Of a stretch of DNA of 64,000 bases, positions 10,621-19,657 are shown in pieces (position 1 is the stretch's first letter; every line of letters begins with the position of its first letter). A model generated the notes under the pieces. That model made no database searches. It was not told the origin of the DNA and worked only from the letters and a program-made list of their open reading frames with translations. The DNA is from Halomicrobium sp. LC1Hm (GTDB lineage Archaea; Halobacteriota; Halobacteria; Halobacteriales; Haloarculaceae): assembly GCF_009617995.1 (NCBI RefSeq), contig NZ_CP044129.1, positions 930,001-994,000 on the forward strand, in the 5' to 3' direction. A program made the position numbers and the translations under genes.

Positions 10621-11805
10621 ATGGTAGAACAAACGATATATCAGAATTGTGAATCGGACAGAAAACAACTGAAGATGCCGAAATACGCTTATCAGTGGAT
10701 CAATAGCGACGATGGAGACTCTATGACTAAGGGTCTAAACGCATTTGAGGCTCTATTCTTTGCTAACGAGGAGTACACGGACTCTCTGACTGAAACTGAG
10801 AATTTTGTTGATTCTCAGCTATCCTCCATAGCCTCAGTAAAACTCGTAAGGGCTCTTCAAAAAATAAAAAAGACCGATCTGGTGGTAGACACTGACGACG
10901 ACGAAATGCAGGAACATGTGAACGTCCATCTGCCTCAGGACTTCGTGACTAATCAACTCAAGATGCAACGTGGCGTGGGCGAACACATCGCTGATGCAGT
11001 GGTCAACCTTGCTGAGTCCGCTTACACGGATAGGCTTGACCGGATTGAGTGCAAGCGAGAGATCTTCCAGTACATCGATGACGGTACGTACCCGTCACAC
11101 CCAGTAGCGCAGGCGGTCGTTGAAAGAGATAACAGTAGGTTCGAGGGTGTGATGACGGCTTACGACCTCGTATCTGCTTACAGTGACGAAGATGATGGTC
11201 TACAGGTTCATGATGATCTCACTCTGGCAGATCTGAGGAGTGTCGAGCATAGTAGCGATGGAGCTGGATTCTCTCAAGGTAGTGGTAAAGAGGATCGAAT
11301 AGAAGCTATCCAGATTGCTCTTGAGAACGAGGTTGAGAAAGATGGCATCGATCCAACTCACTATACATCTGCGCAAGTAGCCGAGATAGTGAGTAATATC
11401 TACGATATTAAGACGGATTCTACGGTTGAGTCCTACGTTGATGACCTCGATATTCACTGGGTCACTATGGTCGATTTCAACGCCCGTGACGTGGTGTTAC
11501 AGTTCAAGAAGGATAAGATAGAGGAGATCGAGGACTCGACAACGAGGAACAAGCAGACGAAGCTAAACAAGCTCAAAAACACGTCTGCGAGCGATCTCGT
11601 ACTGAAGGATGACGAGTACATCGAAGACACAGAACTACCTGCTGAGGTTGCTCTTGAACGATGGAATGCTATCCTCGATTCAACCAATAGCAGTCTCAGG
11701 AAGAGCGGTATCGGGAGCATTCAGTGGGATCTCCACGAGAAATTCGAGACATATATTCAGAACATCGAAATCAGTTCAATTGAGAGTATAGTAGAGCAGA
11801 ATTGA
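10621..11805 (+). CDS. Unknown protein, candidate replication protein of the provirus
   Basis: 394 aa, soluble, rich in Asp/Glu/Ser, with several helical stretches (for example EDRIEAIQIALENEVEKDG and KKDKIEEIEDSTTRNKQTK). I see no HUH Rep motif, Walker A or polymerase motif, so it is not a recognised replicase. It is the longest non-structural gene in the left arm, stands alone behind the A/T-rich region, and could be an initiator. Transcriptional or partition roles are equally possible. Confidence 0.6.
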   Translation: MVEQTIYQNCESDRKQLKMPKYAYQWINSDDGDSMTKGLNAFEALFFANEEYTDSLTETENFVDSQLSSIASVKLVRALQKIKKTDLVVDTDDDEMQEHVNVHLPQDFVTNQLKMQRGVGEHIADAVVNLAESAYTDRLDRIECKREIFQYIDDGTYPSHPVAQAVVERDNSRFEGVMTAYDLVSAYSDEDDGLQVHDDLTLADLRSVEHSSDGAGFSQGSGKEDRIEAIQIALENEVEKDGIDPTHYTSAQVAEIVSNIYDIKTDSTVESYVDDLDIHWVTMVDFNARDVVLQFKKDKIEEIEDSTTRNKQTKLNKLKNTSASDLVLKDDEYIEDTELPAEVALERWNAILDSTNSSLRKSGIGSIQWDLHEKFETYIQNIEISSIESIVEQN

Positions 11806-11842
11806 TTAGAGCGTTTCAGATTCGAAATTCCTTTTGAGGACT

Positions 11843-11857
11843 ATAGTAGCGTACTAT
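11843..11857. promoter_or_regulatory. Perfect palindrome, possible operator or terminator
   Basis: ATAGTA-GCG-TACTAT lies in the 266-nt gap between the 394-aa gene and the convergent winged-helix gene. No promoter is clearly beside it, so the role is open. The rest of the gap (11806-12071) holds no convincing gene. Confidence 0.35.
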
Positions 11858-12071
11858 TCTCCAGAATTCGTAGAGCAGATTGGTTTTTCTCGGTATATCT
11901 GGTTCTGACTGGTGATACAGCAATCACAATTTGACGTTAGTTAGGGTTCGAGACGAAGGAGATCTGATGTTGTCACAGCTGGTGTGGAGTACTGTCACTG
12001 ACAAAGCCCGCCCGACACCTTCCCTATGGAAGCCAAAAATAACTGCACCACCAACGACAACAGACCAATAT

Positions 12072-12383
12072 TCAATCTCCGCTAAAATCAAACACAATCA
12101 CTTCTTCTGCATCTGACCGCCGAACCGATTCTTCCGGCTGAGGGAATAAGGCTGGATCTGGAACGTATAGCGTACTGTTAGCCATTTCTTTCTTCTTAGC
12201 GAAGCCAACATCAGCCAAATCATTCAGACACCTACGAACGGTCCTCTTCTTAACTGGATTTCTCCCGTTCTGATTCTCCATGAACTGATATAGCTCTGCT
12301 ACGCTGAATCCACAGTGATTTCTTCTATAATATTTTGATACTGATAACTGTACAATCAATAACCGCTTCCGAGTTTTACTCAT
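12072..12383 (-). CDS. Winged-helix transcription regulator
   Basis: 103 aa. Residues about 8-70 fit a winged helix: FSVAELYQFM, then RTVRRCLNDLADVGF as recognition helix, and a wing with STLYVPD. The C-terminal tail is acidic. It is divergent from the small-gene cluster starting at 12471, so it may repress that cluster or itself. Confidence 0.65.
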   Translation of the reverse strand: MSKTRKRLLIVQLSVSKYYRRNHCGFSVAELYQFMENQNGRNPVKKRTVRRCLNDLADVGFAKKKEMANSTLYVPDPALFPQPEESVRRSDAEEVIVFDFSGD

Positions 12384-12470
12384 ACAAGAATGTAGAACCT
12401 GCTGTCCTAATACTATTTACACTACTTCGTAGTGCGAATATTATTAGGGTGTTCTAACCACTATGTATGT

Positions 12471-12692
12471 ATGAATCTGATAGATTATTTAGAGGAAAGT
12501 ACAGAGTACGATGAACAGAAAGACCTCTATGAGGATTTCGCACGTAGAGCCTTAGAGCGAGATGATTTAGAGGAGTACTACGCTTCAGCATCAGAGGAGG
12601 ATATCTTGTCCTCAATGACGGTATACGATTATTCTGTACAGAGTCACGTTGAACAAGCTGATTCTGATGACGACGGAGGTGATGACCTATGA
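12471..12692 (+). CDS. Small acidic protein
   Basis: 73 aa (MNLIDYLEESTEYDEQKDL...), helical and extremely acidic, ending DSDDDGGDDL. The ATG at 12471 is preferred because an AT-rich promoter (GAATATTATTAG) ends about 25 nt before it. The end overlaps the next start by ATGA, with a GGAGGTGA Shine-Dalgarno just upstream of the junction. Function unknown. Confidence 0.6.
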   Translation: MNLIDYLEESTEYDEQKDLYEDFARRALERDDLEEYYASASEEDILSSMTVYDYSVQSHVEQADSDDDGGDDL

Positions 12693-12901
12693 GCGCAACT
12701 AATCAAAATCATACGTTAGACGACTTCCTAACGGATTGTTCTGTGTGCGCTTCGTGTGGCGTCGATGAATCTCCTGAAGTGAGTGTTCCTGTGAATTCTC
12801 CTGTTGGTAGGTGTCTGGATATTGATTCAGATGCAATGGTGTGTAGTGAGTGTTTCAGTAAGGAATCAGGCGTCTACAGGGCGGGTGGTCACGATGCCTG
12901 A
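12689..12901 (+). CDS. Small zinc-finger protein
   Basis: 70 aa with two CxxC pairs (CSVCASCG and CSEC), enough for one zinc knuckle. It overlaps both neighbours (ATGA at the start; its last codons overlap the next ATG), so the three small genes form one translationally coupled operon. Role unknown. Confidence 0.6.
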   Translation: MSATNQNHTLDDFLTDCSVCASCGVDESPEVSVPVNSPVGRCLDIDSDAMVCSECFSKESGVYRAGGHDA

Positions 12902-13139
12902 ATCTGGTTTCTTCGAGCGAGTCATCGACGACGTGAATGAACGACGAGAACAACTGATTGAGGCTCATGAAGAACTCTCTGGTGAGGAGATCGTGAGAGT
13001 ACAGAATATGGACACGGGAGAGTACGACTATACCCCGGTCTGGGTAGCTTCTCCGTCGATTATTGAATCAGCAATATCTGAAGAGTGCGATCAGGCGTCG
13101 ATCATCGATGAAGTACAGTATCTATCTGAAGCAATCTGA
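12894..13139 (+). CDS. Small hypothetical protein
   Basis: 81 aa from the ATG at 12894 (MPESGFFERVIDDVNERRE), which overlaps the previous stop by 8 nt. The first half is a charged helix; the second contains GEYDYTPVWVASPSIIESAI. No membrane segment. Unknown function. Confidence 0.55.
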   Translation: MPESGFFERVIDDVNERREQLIEAHEELSGEEIVRVQNMDTGEYDYTPVWVASPSIIESAISEECDQASIIDEVQYLSEAI

Positions 13140-13271
13140 TTCTCGCACACGTTGCTCAACTATTTCTTTTGAGCTATATGCGGACACGTATTGATGCCCA
13201 GAACGGGCTAACCAATGTTCTGTGAGTATTCCATCGTCTTCAGAAAGGAAGTCGCTTAGAAGCCGTCTCAG

Positions 13272-13466
13272 TCAATTCAGGTAGTAGATCTTCCCGTGCT
13301 TCTCATGACTCATCAAATCCGATTCTACTGCTGAGTTGAACACACGCCTCACCGTACTCTCGTGTACATCTTGCTCGATCCTATCTTGCATTTGCTGAAC
13401 TGTCCACGCTCTCTGATCATATCGCATCAGTTCGATCCAAACCAAATCTCGTTTGCTTGACACCAT
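13272..13466 (-). CDS. Short winged-helix protein
   Basis: 64 aa, essentially a bare winged helix: RDLVWIELMRYDQRAWTVQQM, then ESTVRRVFNSAVESDLM (recognition helix) and a short wing KHGKIYYLN. It is divergent from the OB-fold-like gene at 13594; the 127-nt gap between them is AT-rich and probably holds both promoters. Likely a provirus regulator. Confidence 0.6.
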   Translation of the reverse strand: MVSSKRDLVWIELMRYDQRAWTVQQMQDRIEQDVHESTVRRVFNSAVESDLMSHEKHGKIYYLN

Positions 13467-13575
13467 ATGTATGACTATGAGAGTAATATAGTAAAGATAT
13501 TTCGCCGTTTGTAATCTTATTTGCTGAGTTTGTAGTCAAATGTGGTCAAACTACCCAAACACTAATAAAGGGTAA

Positions 13576-13591
13576 GTGACAATATATTTAG
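13576..13591 (+). promoter_or_regulatory. Virion-type core promoter motif (copy 1)
   Basis: GTGACAATATATTTAG matches the shared motif GYCGNAAYATATTTAC at most positions. It is only 3 nt before the ATG at 13594, too close for a normal TATA box, so it may be coincidental or imply a later start. ACTAATAAAG at 13561-13570 is a better-placed TATA. Confidence 0.3.
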
Positions 13592-13593
13592 AT

Positions 13594-14232
13594 ATGAGTA
13601 TAGAACTGACTCAAGAGAAAGAATGGACGTATAGAGAAGCAGAATGTGCCCGCTATTCTGTCGATATAGACGGTCTCGACTTCGATTTAGAGGTAGAGGT
13701 CGAAGGAGGAATGACGAAGTGTACGAGTGTACCGACTCCTGTTTCCTATGGAGCAGAGGATGGAATCGACTGGGATAATGACCGAAAGACGTGGTGGATA
13801 GGATCGAAACCAGCAGCGAAAGGCGGTGGTGCGGATAACTTCGCTACAGTAGTGAAGATTGAGGAGAAGGTAGACGCTGAGACTGACAAGATCTCGCAGA
13901 AATATGTCGTCTCGACGCTACAACATGAGAGCGGGTTTGATGACGAGATTGAACTGGTATTCTGGAGCAACGAGATCGACGCTGAAGAAGGCGATAGAGT
14001 GTATGTATCTGCTGTAGGGCTGTCTTCGTTCAAAGGCGAGAAGTACCTCTCTGTACCCGATTACGCTGATACTCAAATCCTCGCTGGATCAGTGACTGCG
14101 GACAAGATATCTGAGTACTGTAGAGACGCAGAGAAGGCGGTTGAAGACGATTTTGACCGTGACACGAATGATACTTCGGTCGATGAGAATCAAGAGGGCT
14201 TAGACGCCTTCACGCCAGAGCAAGTGAGTTAG
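13594..14232 (+). CDS. OB-fold-like protein, possible single-stranded DNA-binding protein
   Basis: 212 aa. Residues about 80-150 show alternating strands in the style of RPA/SSB OB folds (FATVVKIEEKV, QKYVVSTLQH, EIELVFWSNEIDAEEGDRVY, GEKYLSVPDY). The C-terminus is acidic and disordered, as in many SSBs. The call rests on pattern only. It stands directly upstream of the virion module with its own promoter, and ends 76 nt before the next ATG. Confidence 0.5.
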   Translation: MSIELTQEKEWTYREAECARYSVDIDGLDFDLEVEVEGGMTKCTSVPTPVSYGAEDGIDWDNDRKTWWIGSKPAAKGGGADNFATVVKIEEKVDAETDKISQKYVVSTLQHESGFDDEIELVFWSNEIDAEEGDRVYVSAVGLSSFKGEKYLSVPDYADTQILAGSVTADKISEYCRDAEKAVEDDFDRDTNDTSVDENQEGLDAFTPEQVS

Positions 14233-14261
14233 GCTGGTCTGTTTTATTCTTACTGTTGTCT

Positions 14262-14277
14262 GCCGCAATATATTTAG
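14262..14277 (+). promoter_or_regulatory. Virion-type core promoter (copy 2)
   Basis: GCCGCAATATATTTAG, 32 nt upstream of the 804-aa surface protein gene. One of a set of near-identical BRE+TATA elements in the element. Confidence 0.6.
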
Positions 14278-14308
14278 AACCCTACATAAATTTTTATATG
14301 TATATAAA

Positions 14309-16723
14309 ATGAAACTTGACAAAACGAAAATTAGTTCGTATGCCTTGATGGGGGCAACTTTCATTCTCGCCATGATGGTGATGACTGCTCCCGTTGCTGC
14401 TGCGACTACACTATTTAGTACAGGCTTCGAATCAGGATTCCCTTCAGAGTTCACTCATACAGAGCCCGAATCGGATAGGAATTTCTCTGTCCAAAGCAAT
14501 ACAGTGATTTCTGGATCTAACACCCTTGAGTTCAGTAATCCCGATTCTGGATTTGAGAATGATGGGTTCCACTACTCCCTATCTTCACCGACAGATAGTA
14601 TCGATATTTCTCAGAAATATCAGACCACAGGAGACACTGAATTCATCGTCAACCTCTACGATGATTCTGGAAGTAGCTTCACGCATAAAGTGAAGTTCGA
14701 TACTGAAACAGATGAAATTGTAGTCGAGAATAATTCTGGTACTACTCTGGGGAGTACATCGTATTCGTTCCAGAATGGGACTACTTACGATCTGAATGTT
14801 GTGTATGAGTCCGGTGATATTGTAGCTAATGTTGATGGTACTCAGGAGGTTTCAACTGGAGTGGTGTCGTATAGTGGTATTGAGGAAGTAGGATATACTC
14901 ATAATACTGTCAATCAGGGTACTAATTCGTACCTCGATGATATGTCTGTATCGACAGTAGGCTCGACCACATCTACTGGCGATATAGAGGTTTCAGTTTC
15001 TGATGCGGGCGGTAGCGGGTCTCCTGTCGCTGATACTACTGTAGATCTTGAGGATAGTGGTGGTACAGTGGTAGCGACGAAGACAGTTTCCTCCTCGGAC
15101 GCTGATAATAAGGTCACATTCAGCGGATACACAGCAGGAGAAACCTACACAGTTCGAGCGTCTCACCCTGACTACGACAATGCGAGCAAGACGGTAACGA
15201 ATACAGAGAATACAACGGATTCGGTTTCCTTTGACATGGCTCGTACAATGGGTACGATAGAGGTTTCAGAAGTTACGGATACTTCTGCCACAGCCATTGA
15301 TTATCCAAATATCGATGTTTATCGTGCGAACGATGGGAGTTCTGTGACGAGCATAGACGGAGCTATACTGCCATACACAGCTGATGTGTGGATTGCTTAC
15401 GACTACGATGTTACAGTAGATGGGTATAACGAAGGAGTGTACCATCCAAAAACTAAGACTTACACGGTAAGCGATGGGTCAACAACGTCTAAGAGTTACA
15501 CGCTTGCTGAGATGCCTAATGCTGATTTCCAAGATAGCGATAATGCTTCAACTGTTGAGGAAGGCACGAGCGTCACAATTGACGCCAGTGCCTCCAGCGA
15601 CCCTGAGGGTGACACATTGACCTACAGCTGGGATACGAACAATGATGGAACGTTTGGGGATGAGTCGGGAGGTAGCTCGATCACAGTATCTGAATCCTCC
15701 GCTGGTACATACGAGTACACAGTCAAGGTGTCAGATAATAATGGAGGGACTGATACTGCTACGTACACATTGACTGTTGAAGAACCTAATAGCGCACCTA
15801 CAGCCGATTTCCAAGATTCAGATAATGCTGAGACGATCACTGTTGATGGGTCTCTCACTCTGGATGCTTCTGCCAGTAGTGATCCTGATGGAGACTCGCT
15901 GACCTATTCATGGGACACCAATAATGACGGAACCTATGGAGATGAATCAGGAGGTAGCTCGATCTCAGTGTCCGAGTCTTCCTCTGGAACGTACAATTAC
16001 TCAGTGAAGGTATCAGACGGAAATGGTAGTACTGATACAGCTACATTCACTCTGACAGTAGAGGAGCCAGCGACAGGGACGCTTGAGATTACAGGTGTTA
16101 CTGACTCTGATGGTAATTCTCTTTCCTCGTTCGACTACACGATCACCCGTGTTAGCGACGGAACGCAGGTTGCATCTGGTACTGGTGCTTCTGCTCCGGT
16201 CAGCAATACGCTCGCCACTGGTGACTACGATGTGACTGTCAACAAGGACATGTACAACTCCCAAAATCTGACCCTCACAGTCACGGAGAATAGCACAACG
16301 AGTCAGAGCTTCACTATCGACAAGAAGATGAAATCGTTCAATATCGTTGTTGAGGACGTTGATGGGAATCAACTCGACTCGTTCGATTACACGGTTTCAG
16401 AAGACGGTACAGATATCGTCGCTGGAACGAGCAGCTACGGAAATGATGTGAAATTAGCCGATATAGAATATGGCACATACACGTTTGAGGTGACTTCTGA
16501 CGGCTATGAGAGCGCCTCGAAGTCAGCGACTGTAGATGATCAGAAGGATCAGGTAGTCTTCACTCTATCAGAGTCCACTTCTTCGGATGATACGAGTGAT
16601 GGATCTGGTGGCGGTGGATCTGGGAGCAACACGACAAATAATCATCTCCTCGTAATTGGGGTGTTCGTCTTAGTATTCCTGATAATTCTATTGTTCCTCG
16701 CAATTCGAAATCGGGAAGAGTAG
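14309..16723 (+). CDS. Large PKD-domain surface glycoprotein-like protein
   Basis: 804 aa. Sec signal peptide at residues 1-31 (cut near PVAAA); a LamG/jelly-roll-like beta domain about 32-225; carboxypeptidase-regulatory-like beta repeats about 228-400; two PKD domains at about 408-495 and 500-590, each with SSDPxGDxLTYSWDTNNDG; two more beta repeats to about 745; a Ser/Gly linker ending GGGGSGS; then a C-terminal membrane helix (LVIGVFVLVFLIILLFLAI) and basic tail. The many N-x-S/T sites fit a glycosylated ectodomain. Probably a fibre or adhesin on the virion or on the lysogen surface; I know of no such protein in characterised pleolipoviruses. Confidence 0.8.
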   Translation: MKLDKTKISSYALMGATFILAMMVMTAPVAAATTLFSTGFESGFPSEFTHTEPESDRNFSVQSNTVISGSNTLEFSNPDSGFENDGFHYSLSSPTDSIDISQKYQTTGDTEFIVNLYDDSGSSFTHKVKFDTETDEIVVENNSGTTLGSTSYSFQNGTTYDLNVVYESGDIVANVDGTQEVSTGVVSYSGIEEVGYTHNTVNQGTNSYLDDMSVSTVGSTTSTGDIEVSVSDAGGSGSPVADTTVDLEDSGGTVVATKTVSSSDADNKVTFSGYTAGETYTVRASHPDYDNASKTVTNTENTTDSVSFDMARTMGTIEVSEVTDTSATAIDYPNIDVYRANDGSSVTSIDGAILPYTADVWIAYDYDVTVDGYNEGVYHPKTKTYTVSDGSTTSKSYTLAEMPNADFQDSDNASTVEEGTSVTIDASASSDPEGDTLTYSWDTNNDGTFGDESGGSSITVSESSAGTYEYTVKVSDNNGGTDTATYTLTVEEPNSAPTADFQDSDNAETITVDGSLTLDASASSDPDGDSLTYSWDTNNDGTYGDESGGSSISVSESSSGTYNYSVKVSDGNGSTDTATFTLTVEEPATGTLEITGVTDSDGNSLSSFDYTITRVSDGTQVASGTGASAPVSNTLATGDYDVTVNKDMYNSQNLTLTVTENSTTSQSFTIDKKMKSFNIVVEDVDGNQLDSFDYTVSEDGTDIVAGTSSYGNDVKLADIEYGTYTFEVTSDGYESASKSATVDDQKDQVVFTLSESTSSDDTSDGSGGGGSGSNTTNNHLLVIGVFVLVFLIILLFLAIRNREE

Positions 16724-16770
16724 ACACATCCACTCTATCTTCTCTCAATAATTTATTACAAGTTGTATTC

Positions 16771-16786
16771 TGCGTAACATATTTAC
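16771..16786 (+). promoter_or_regulatory. Virion-type core promoter (copy 3)
   Basis: TGCGTAACATATTTAC, 27 nt before the ATG at 16813, the ideal spacing for a nearly leaderless transcript of the 66-aa gene and the PKD gene behind it. Confidence 0.6.
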
Positions 16787-16812
16787 TACTCCTTTCAAAT
16801 TATTTATGTGCT

Positions 16813-17013
16813 ATGGTAGACAAATACTTAGAAAAAGGCGCATCGGCACTTTCAGCTACTTTTGCAGGGACATATGGGTTTGACCTCGTTCTCCCGAATA
16901 CAGAATTGATCGGCAGCTTAGGTACTGCTCCATCTGCTATTCTGGGAGTATTTCTGGTCCTCATCTCTGCAAGTACAATTTACAAGACAATAATCCAGCC
17001 AGTCCTCAACTAA
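16813..17013 (+). CDS. Small membrane protein, possible internal virion membrane protein
   Basis: 66 aa. Two hydrophobic segments: about 12-30 (SATFAGTYGFDLVL) and 40-62 (SAILGVFLVLISASTIYKTII). It is just upstream of the surface-protein genes, the position held by the VP3 membrane protein in pleolipoviruses, but it is shorter than known VP3s. The next gene starts 12 nt later, so the two are likely co-transcribed. Confidence 0.6.
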   Translation: MVDKYLEKGASALSATFAGTYGFDLVLPNTELIGSLGTAPSAILGVFLVLISASTIYKTIIQPVLN

Positions 17014-17025
17014 TGGTGATGAGTT

Positions 17026-17889
17026 ATGTCAGGAACATATTCAACAACGACAAAATTCGGTGTGTTAGCATTAGGGCTGCTAATGCTGGTCGCTGCACCG
17101 GTCATGGCAGCACAGGCTACTCTCGTTACTATGGATGCTGGATCTGATTTCAGCGGGAACGAGAGTGCTGTAACTGGTACAGTCAATTACACCAGCACAG
17201 GAGCTGAGATTACTGAAGGAGGTAGCTATACATCTACCAACCTCAGTCTGAGCGAATCTGCTGACACATTCGACTACAACGTTAGTTCCCTTGGAGCAAA
17301 CGTCACACTGGAACTCTACGATGCATCTGACGACTCGCTGATTAACAGCAAGGAAGTCAGTGCTACTGGTAGTGGTTCCTTCGATGTGTCCTCGTCCTCA
17401 GCTACGTCCGTGTACGTTGTAATCGACGTACCTGATGATGGAGATTCGACCTCTGGCGAGACGACAACAGTTGACTCTGTTTCCCTCGTCGCAGCAAATG
17501 ACGCTCCTACAGCTGACTTCGCTGACAGCGATAATCAGGCGTCTGCTGGTGTAAGTGAGTCCGTCACAATGGACGCTTCGGAATCCAGCGATCCTGACGA
17601 CGCTGATACTCTCAGCTACGAATGGGATCTCGATGGCGACGGAACCTTCGATGACGCTACAGGCTCCACAGCAACCGTTTCAGAGTCCAGCACAGGTACT
17701 TATGAGTACGATGTTCGGGTTAGTGACGGAAACGGAGGAACTGACTCTGCTACTTTCACTCTCACAGTCGAAGAAGACACTGGAGGTGGAGGATCTGGCA
17801 GTGTTCCATCCGACAAGGTTCTCATAATTATCGGCGCATTCGCTGTTGTCTTCATCACGATAAGCACTCTCCTCGCAGTTCAGGATTAG
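17026..17889 (+). CDS. PKD-domain membrane-anchored surface protein
   Basis: 287 aa. Signal peptide 1-29 (cut near VMAAQA); a beta-rich domain about 30-155 with several N-x-S/T sites; one PKD domain about 160-250 (ESSDPDDADTLSYEWDLDGDG); linker TGGGGSGS; C-terminal anchor VLIIIGAFAVVFITISTLLAV. The PKD copy closely resembles those of the 804-aa protein (shared ADFxDSDN start), suggesting domain duplication within the element. Likely a second virion or lysogen surface protein. Confidence 0.75.
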   Translation: MSGTYSTTTKFGVLALGLLMLVAAPVMAAQATLVTMDAGSDFSGNESAVTGTVNYTSTGAEITEGGSYTSTNLSLSESADTFDYNVSSLGANVTLELYDASDDSLINSKEVSATGSGSFDVSSSSATSVYVVIDVPDDGDSTSGETTTVDSVSLVAANDAPTADFADSDNQASAGVSESVTMDASESSDPDDADTLSYEWDLDGDGTFDDATGSTATVSESSTGTYEYDVRVSDGNGGTDSATFTLTVEEDTGGGGSGSVPSDKVLIIIGAFAVVFITISTLLAVQD

Positions 17890-17951
17890 AGGCTTATCTT
17901 CTTGTTTTCCCGAACTCACAGTATTCGGAAATAATTTTCATAGCCGCTACT

Positions 17952-17967
17952 GTCGAAATATATTTAC
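17952..17967 (+). promoter_or_regulatory. Virion-type core promoter (copy 4)
   Basis: GTCGAAATATATTTAC, 28 nt before the spike ATG, followed by TTTTGACATTTTTATAA at 17973-17989. The upstream element of the 19658 gene is almost identical over both parts. Confidence 0.65.
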
Positions 17968-17994
17968 CTCTCTTTTGACATTTTTATAACAGAT

Positions 17995-19575
17995 ATGAGT
18001 GATACAGCAAAACGAATCGGCAGTATAGTTCTCCTTTCCGTGGTTCTGCTTTCGTCTGTAGGTGCGCCTCTGATGGCGTCTCCTGTTCAGGCTCAGTCAG
18101 ATTCTAATTATGAAGATCCGTGGGGAGAAAAAATTCAGGAAGCAACATGTGCCCAAGGTGGTGTCATAGTCACGTTCTTAACGGAATGTTCGGTTGAATA
18201 TGGCGACGTAGATGGTGCTACCGCAGAACAGGTACACTGGGATGTTTACGGCGACTCTGTGTTTATGCAAGATCACCGCCGACAGACGGTGAAAGAGAAG
18301 ATTTCATACATAGAGCAGACACAGGGTATTGCTCTTGCACACGCAAAAATAGAGATTGTCGAGTGTATGAACAACGGGAACCCACAGTCGGAGTGCGAAA
18401 GTCAGGCACGCCAAGAAGTAAATATTGTATTCAGTACCGTTCAGAAGAGTCTCTACGTCAATCAAAATCGACAGATGCAGCACTGGCAGATGATGGATCA
18501 GGAACTATCACAGACTGATAACCTGACATTCGAAGACGTTTACGTCTATGATAGAAATTCAGCTGTATCACCGCAGACAAAATTCGAGCTAAGGACTGTT
18601 ACACTGTATGACGGCGAACAAATGGAGGTTCTCACAGGTTCGATGGCTTTCGAAGATGGTGGCGGTTTGGAGCAATCGGTCGTTCCATACTACTACACTG
18701 GAGATCTTGCTCCACCTGTAGAGAATTCAGATTCTGATCGAGATAACTTCCTGAACATCGTAGCCCCAGATGGATCTACAGCAATACCACTTGATGGGGG
18801 GAGCTTCAAGACTGCTCTCACAACGCTGGACGATAAACACAGTTCAGCCAATTCTGCGGTAGGTAGTATGGCTGATTCTATCTATTCGAACTATGAACCG
18901 GGAGAGGTCTCGACACAAGATGTAGCTGGTCCTCTCGAAGTAATGGTCACATCGGCAGCCAACAACGATCCCCTCACGTACCGTCTTCTATCCGCTCAGT
19001 CGGCTGGATATGCCGTTAATGATAGCGGAAAGACTGTGAAGGTGAAAGCTGATTTCAACGGAGATGGTACTATCGATAGCGAGGCAAAATCTGGTGTAAT
19101 ATACTCTGACGCAGGCGCATTCCCTAACAGTACGGTGAAGACCGGTACTACCTATGTACACACAGACGACGGCGACTCATCGACTGTGAAGGTATCTGGG
19201 TCAGTTACATTCGTTTCAAACCCATCTGATGCTTCTCCAGAGGATTACCCTCTTGATGGCGAATTCACAGTAGTTCAGGTGTACGATGACGAAGGGAATG
19301 AAGCCAGTTCCATGACGTTGACTGGAAACGACTTTGCTACAACAGATACCTCGAACCTCAACAGCCAGATCTCTGAAATCATAAACAAGATGGAAGCTCT
19401 CGAAGACAAATACGAGGCTAATCAATCGAGTGGAGGTGGTGGATCTGGAATCTCGCAAGATGATATCAAGAGCTTCCTCAACAACCTTGGAATCGGTGTA
19501 GCTGGTGGTCTTATGATCGCTGCGGTCATCATCGTGATGATTCTGTTCGCCTACATCAAGATACTCACAATCTAA
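17995..19575 (+). CDS. Pleolipovirus VP4-like spike protein
   Basis: 526 aa. Signal peptide about 1-34 (LLSSVGAPLMASPVQAQ). The ectodomain has Cys pairs (ATCAQGG...TECSVEYG and VECMNNGNPQSECES). Near the C-terminus are a predicted coiled coil (SQISEIINKMEALEDKYEAN), the hinge SSGGGGSG and a membrane anchor (GGLMIAAVIIVMILFAYI). Signal, large ectodomain, short coiled coil and C-terminal anchor is the architecture of pleolipovirus spikes, which bind the host and fuse membranes. The downstream gene order supports the call. It has its own promoter. Confidence 0.75.
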   Translation: MSDTAKRIGSIVLLSVVLLSSVGAPLMASPVQAQSDSNYEDPWGEKIQEATCAQGGVIVTFLTECSVEYGDVDGATAEQVHWDVYGDSVFMQDHRRQTVKEKISYIEQTQGIALAHAKIEIVECMNNGNPQSECESQARQEVNIVFSTVQKSLYVNQNRQMQHWQMMDQELSQTDNLTFEDVYVYDRNSAVSPQTKFELRTVTLYDGEQMEVLTGSMAFEDGGGLEQSVVPYYYTGDLAPPVENSDSDRDNFLNIVAPDGSTAIPLDGGSFKTALTTLDDKHSSANSAVGSMADSIYSNYEPGEVSTQDVAGPLEVMVTSAANNDPLTYRLLSAQSAGYAVNDSGKTVKVKADFNGDGTIDSEAKSGVIYSDAGAFPNSTVKTGTTYVHTDDGDSSTVKVSGSVTFVSNPSDASPEDYPLDGEFTVVQVYDDEGNEASSMTLTGNDFATTDTSNLNSQISEIINKMEALEDKYEANQSSGGGGSGISQDDIKSFLNNLGIGVAGGLMIAAVIIVMILFAYIKILTI

Positions 19576-19609
19576 TCACCAACGCTTTTTCTCTCCGTTT
19601 CCTGTAGTC

Positions 19610-19625
19610 GTCGGAACATATTTAC
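19610..19625 (+). promoter_or_regulatory. Virion-type core promoter (copy 5)
   Basis: GTCGGAACATATTTAC matches copy 4 at 14 of 16 positions and is followed by TTTTGACATTTGTATAA. It drives the 246-aa gene and probably the two genes behind it. Confidence 0.65.
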
Positions 19626-19657
19626 CCGAGTTTTGACATTTGTATAATATATAAAAT

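Noticed and set aside
11931-12116. Possible 61-codon gene before the winged-helix gene
   Set aside because: No ribosome site, promoter or sensible protein pattern, and it overlaps the convergent winged-helix gene.
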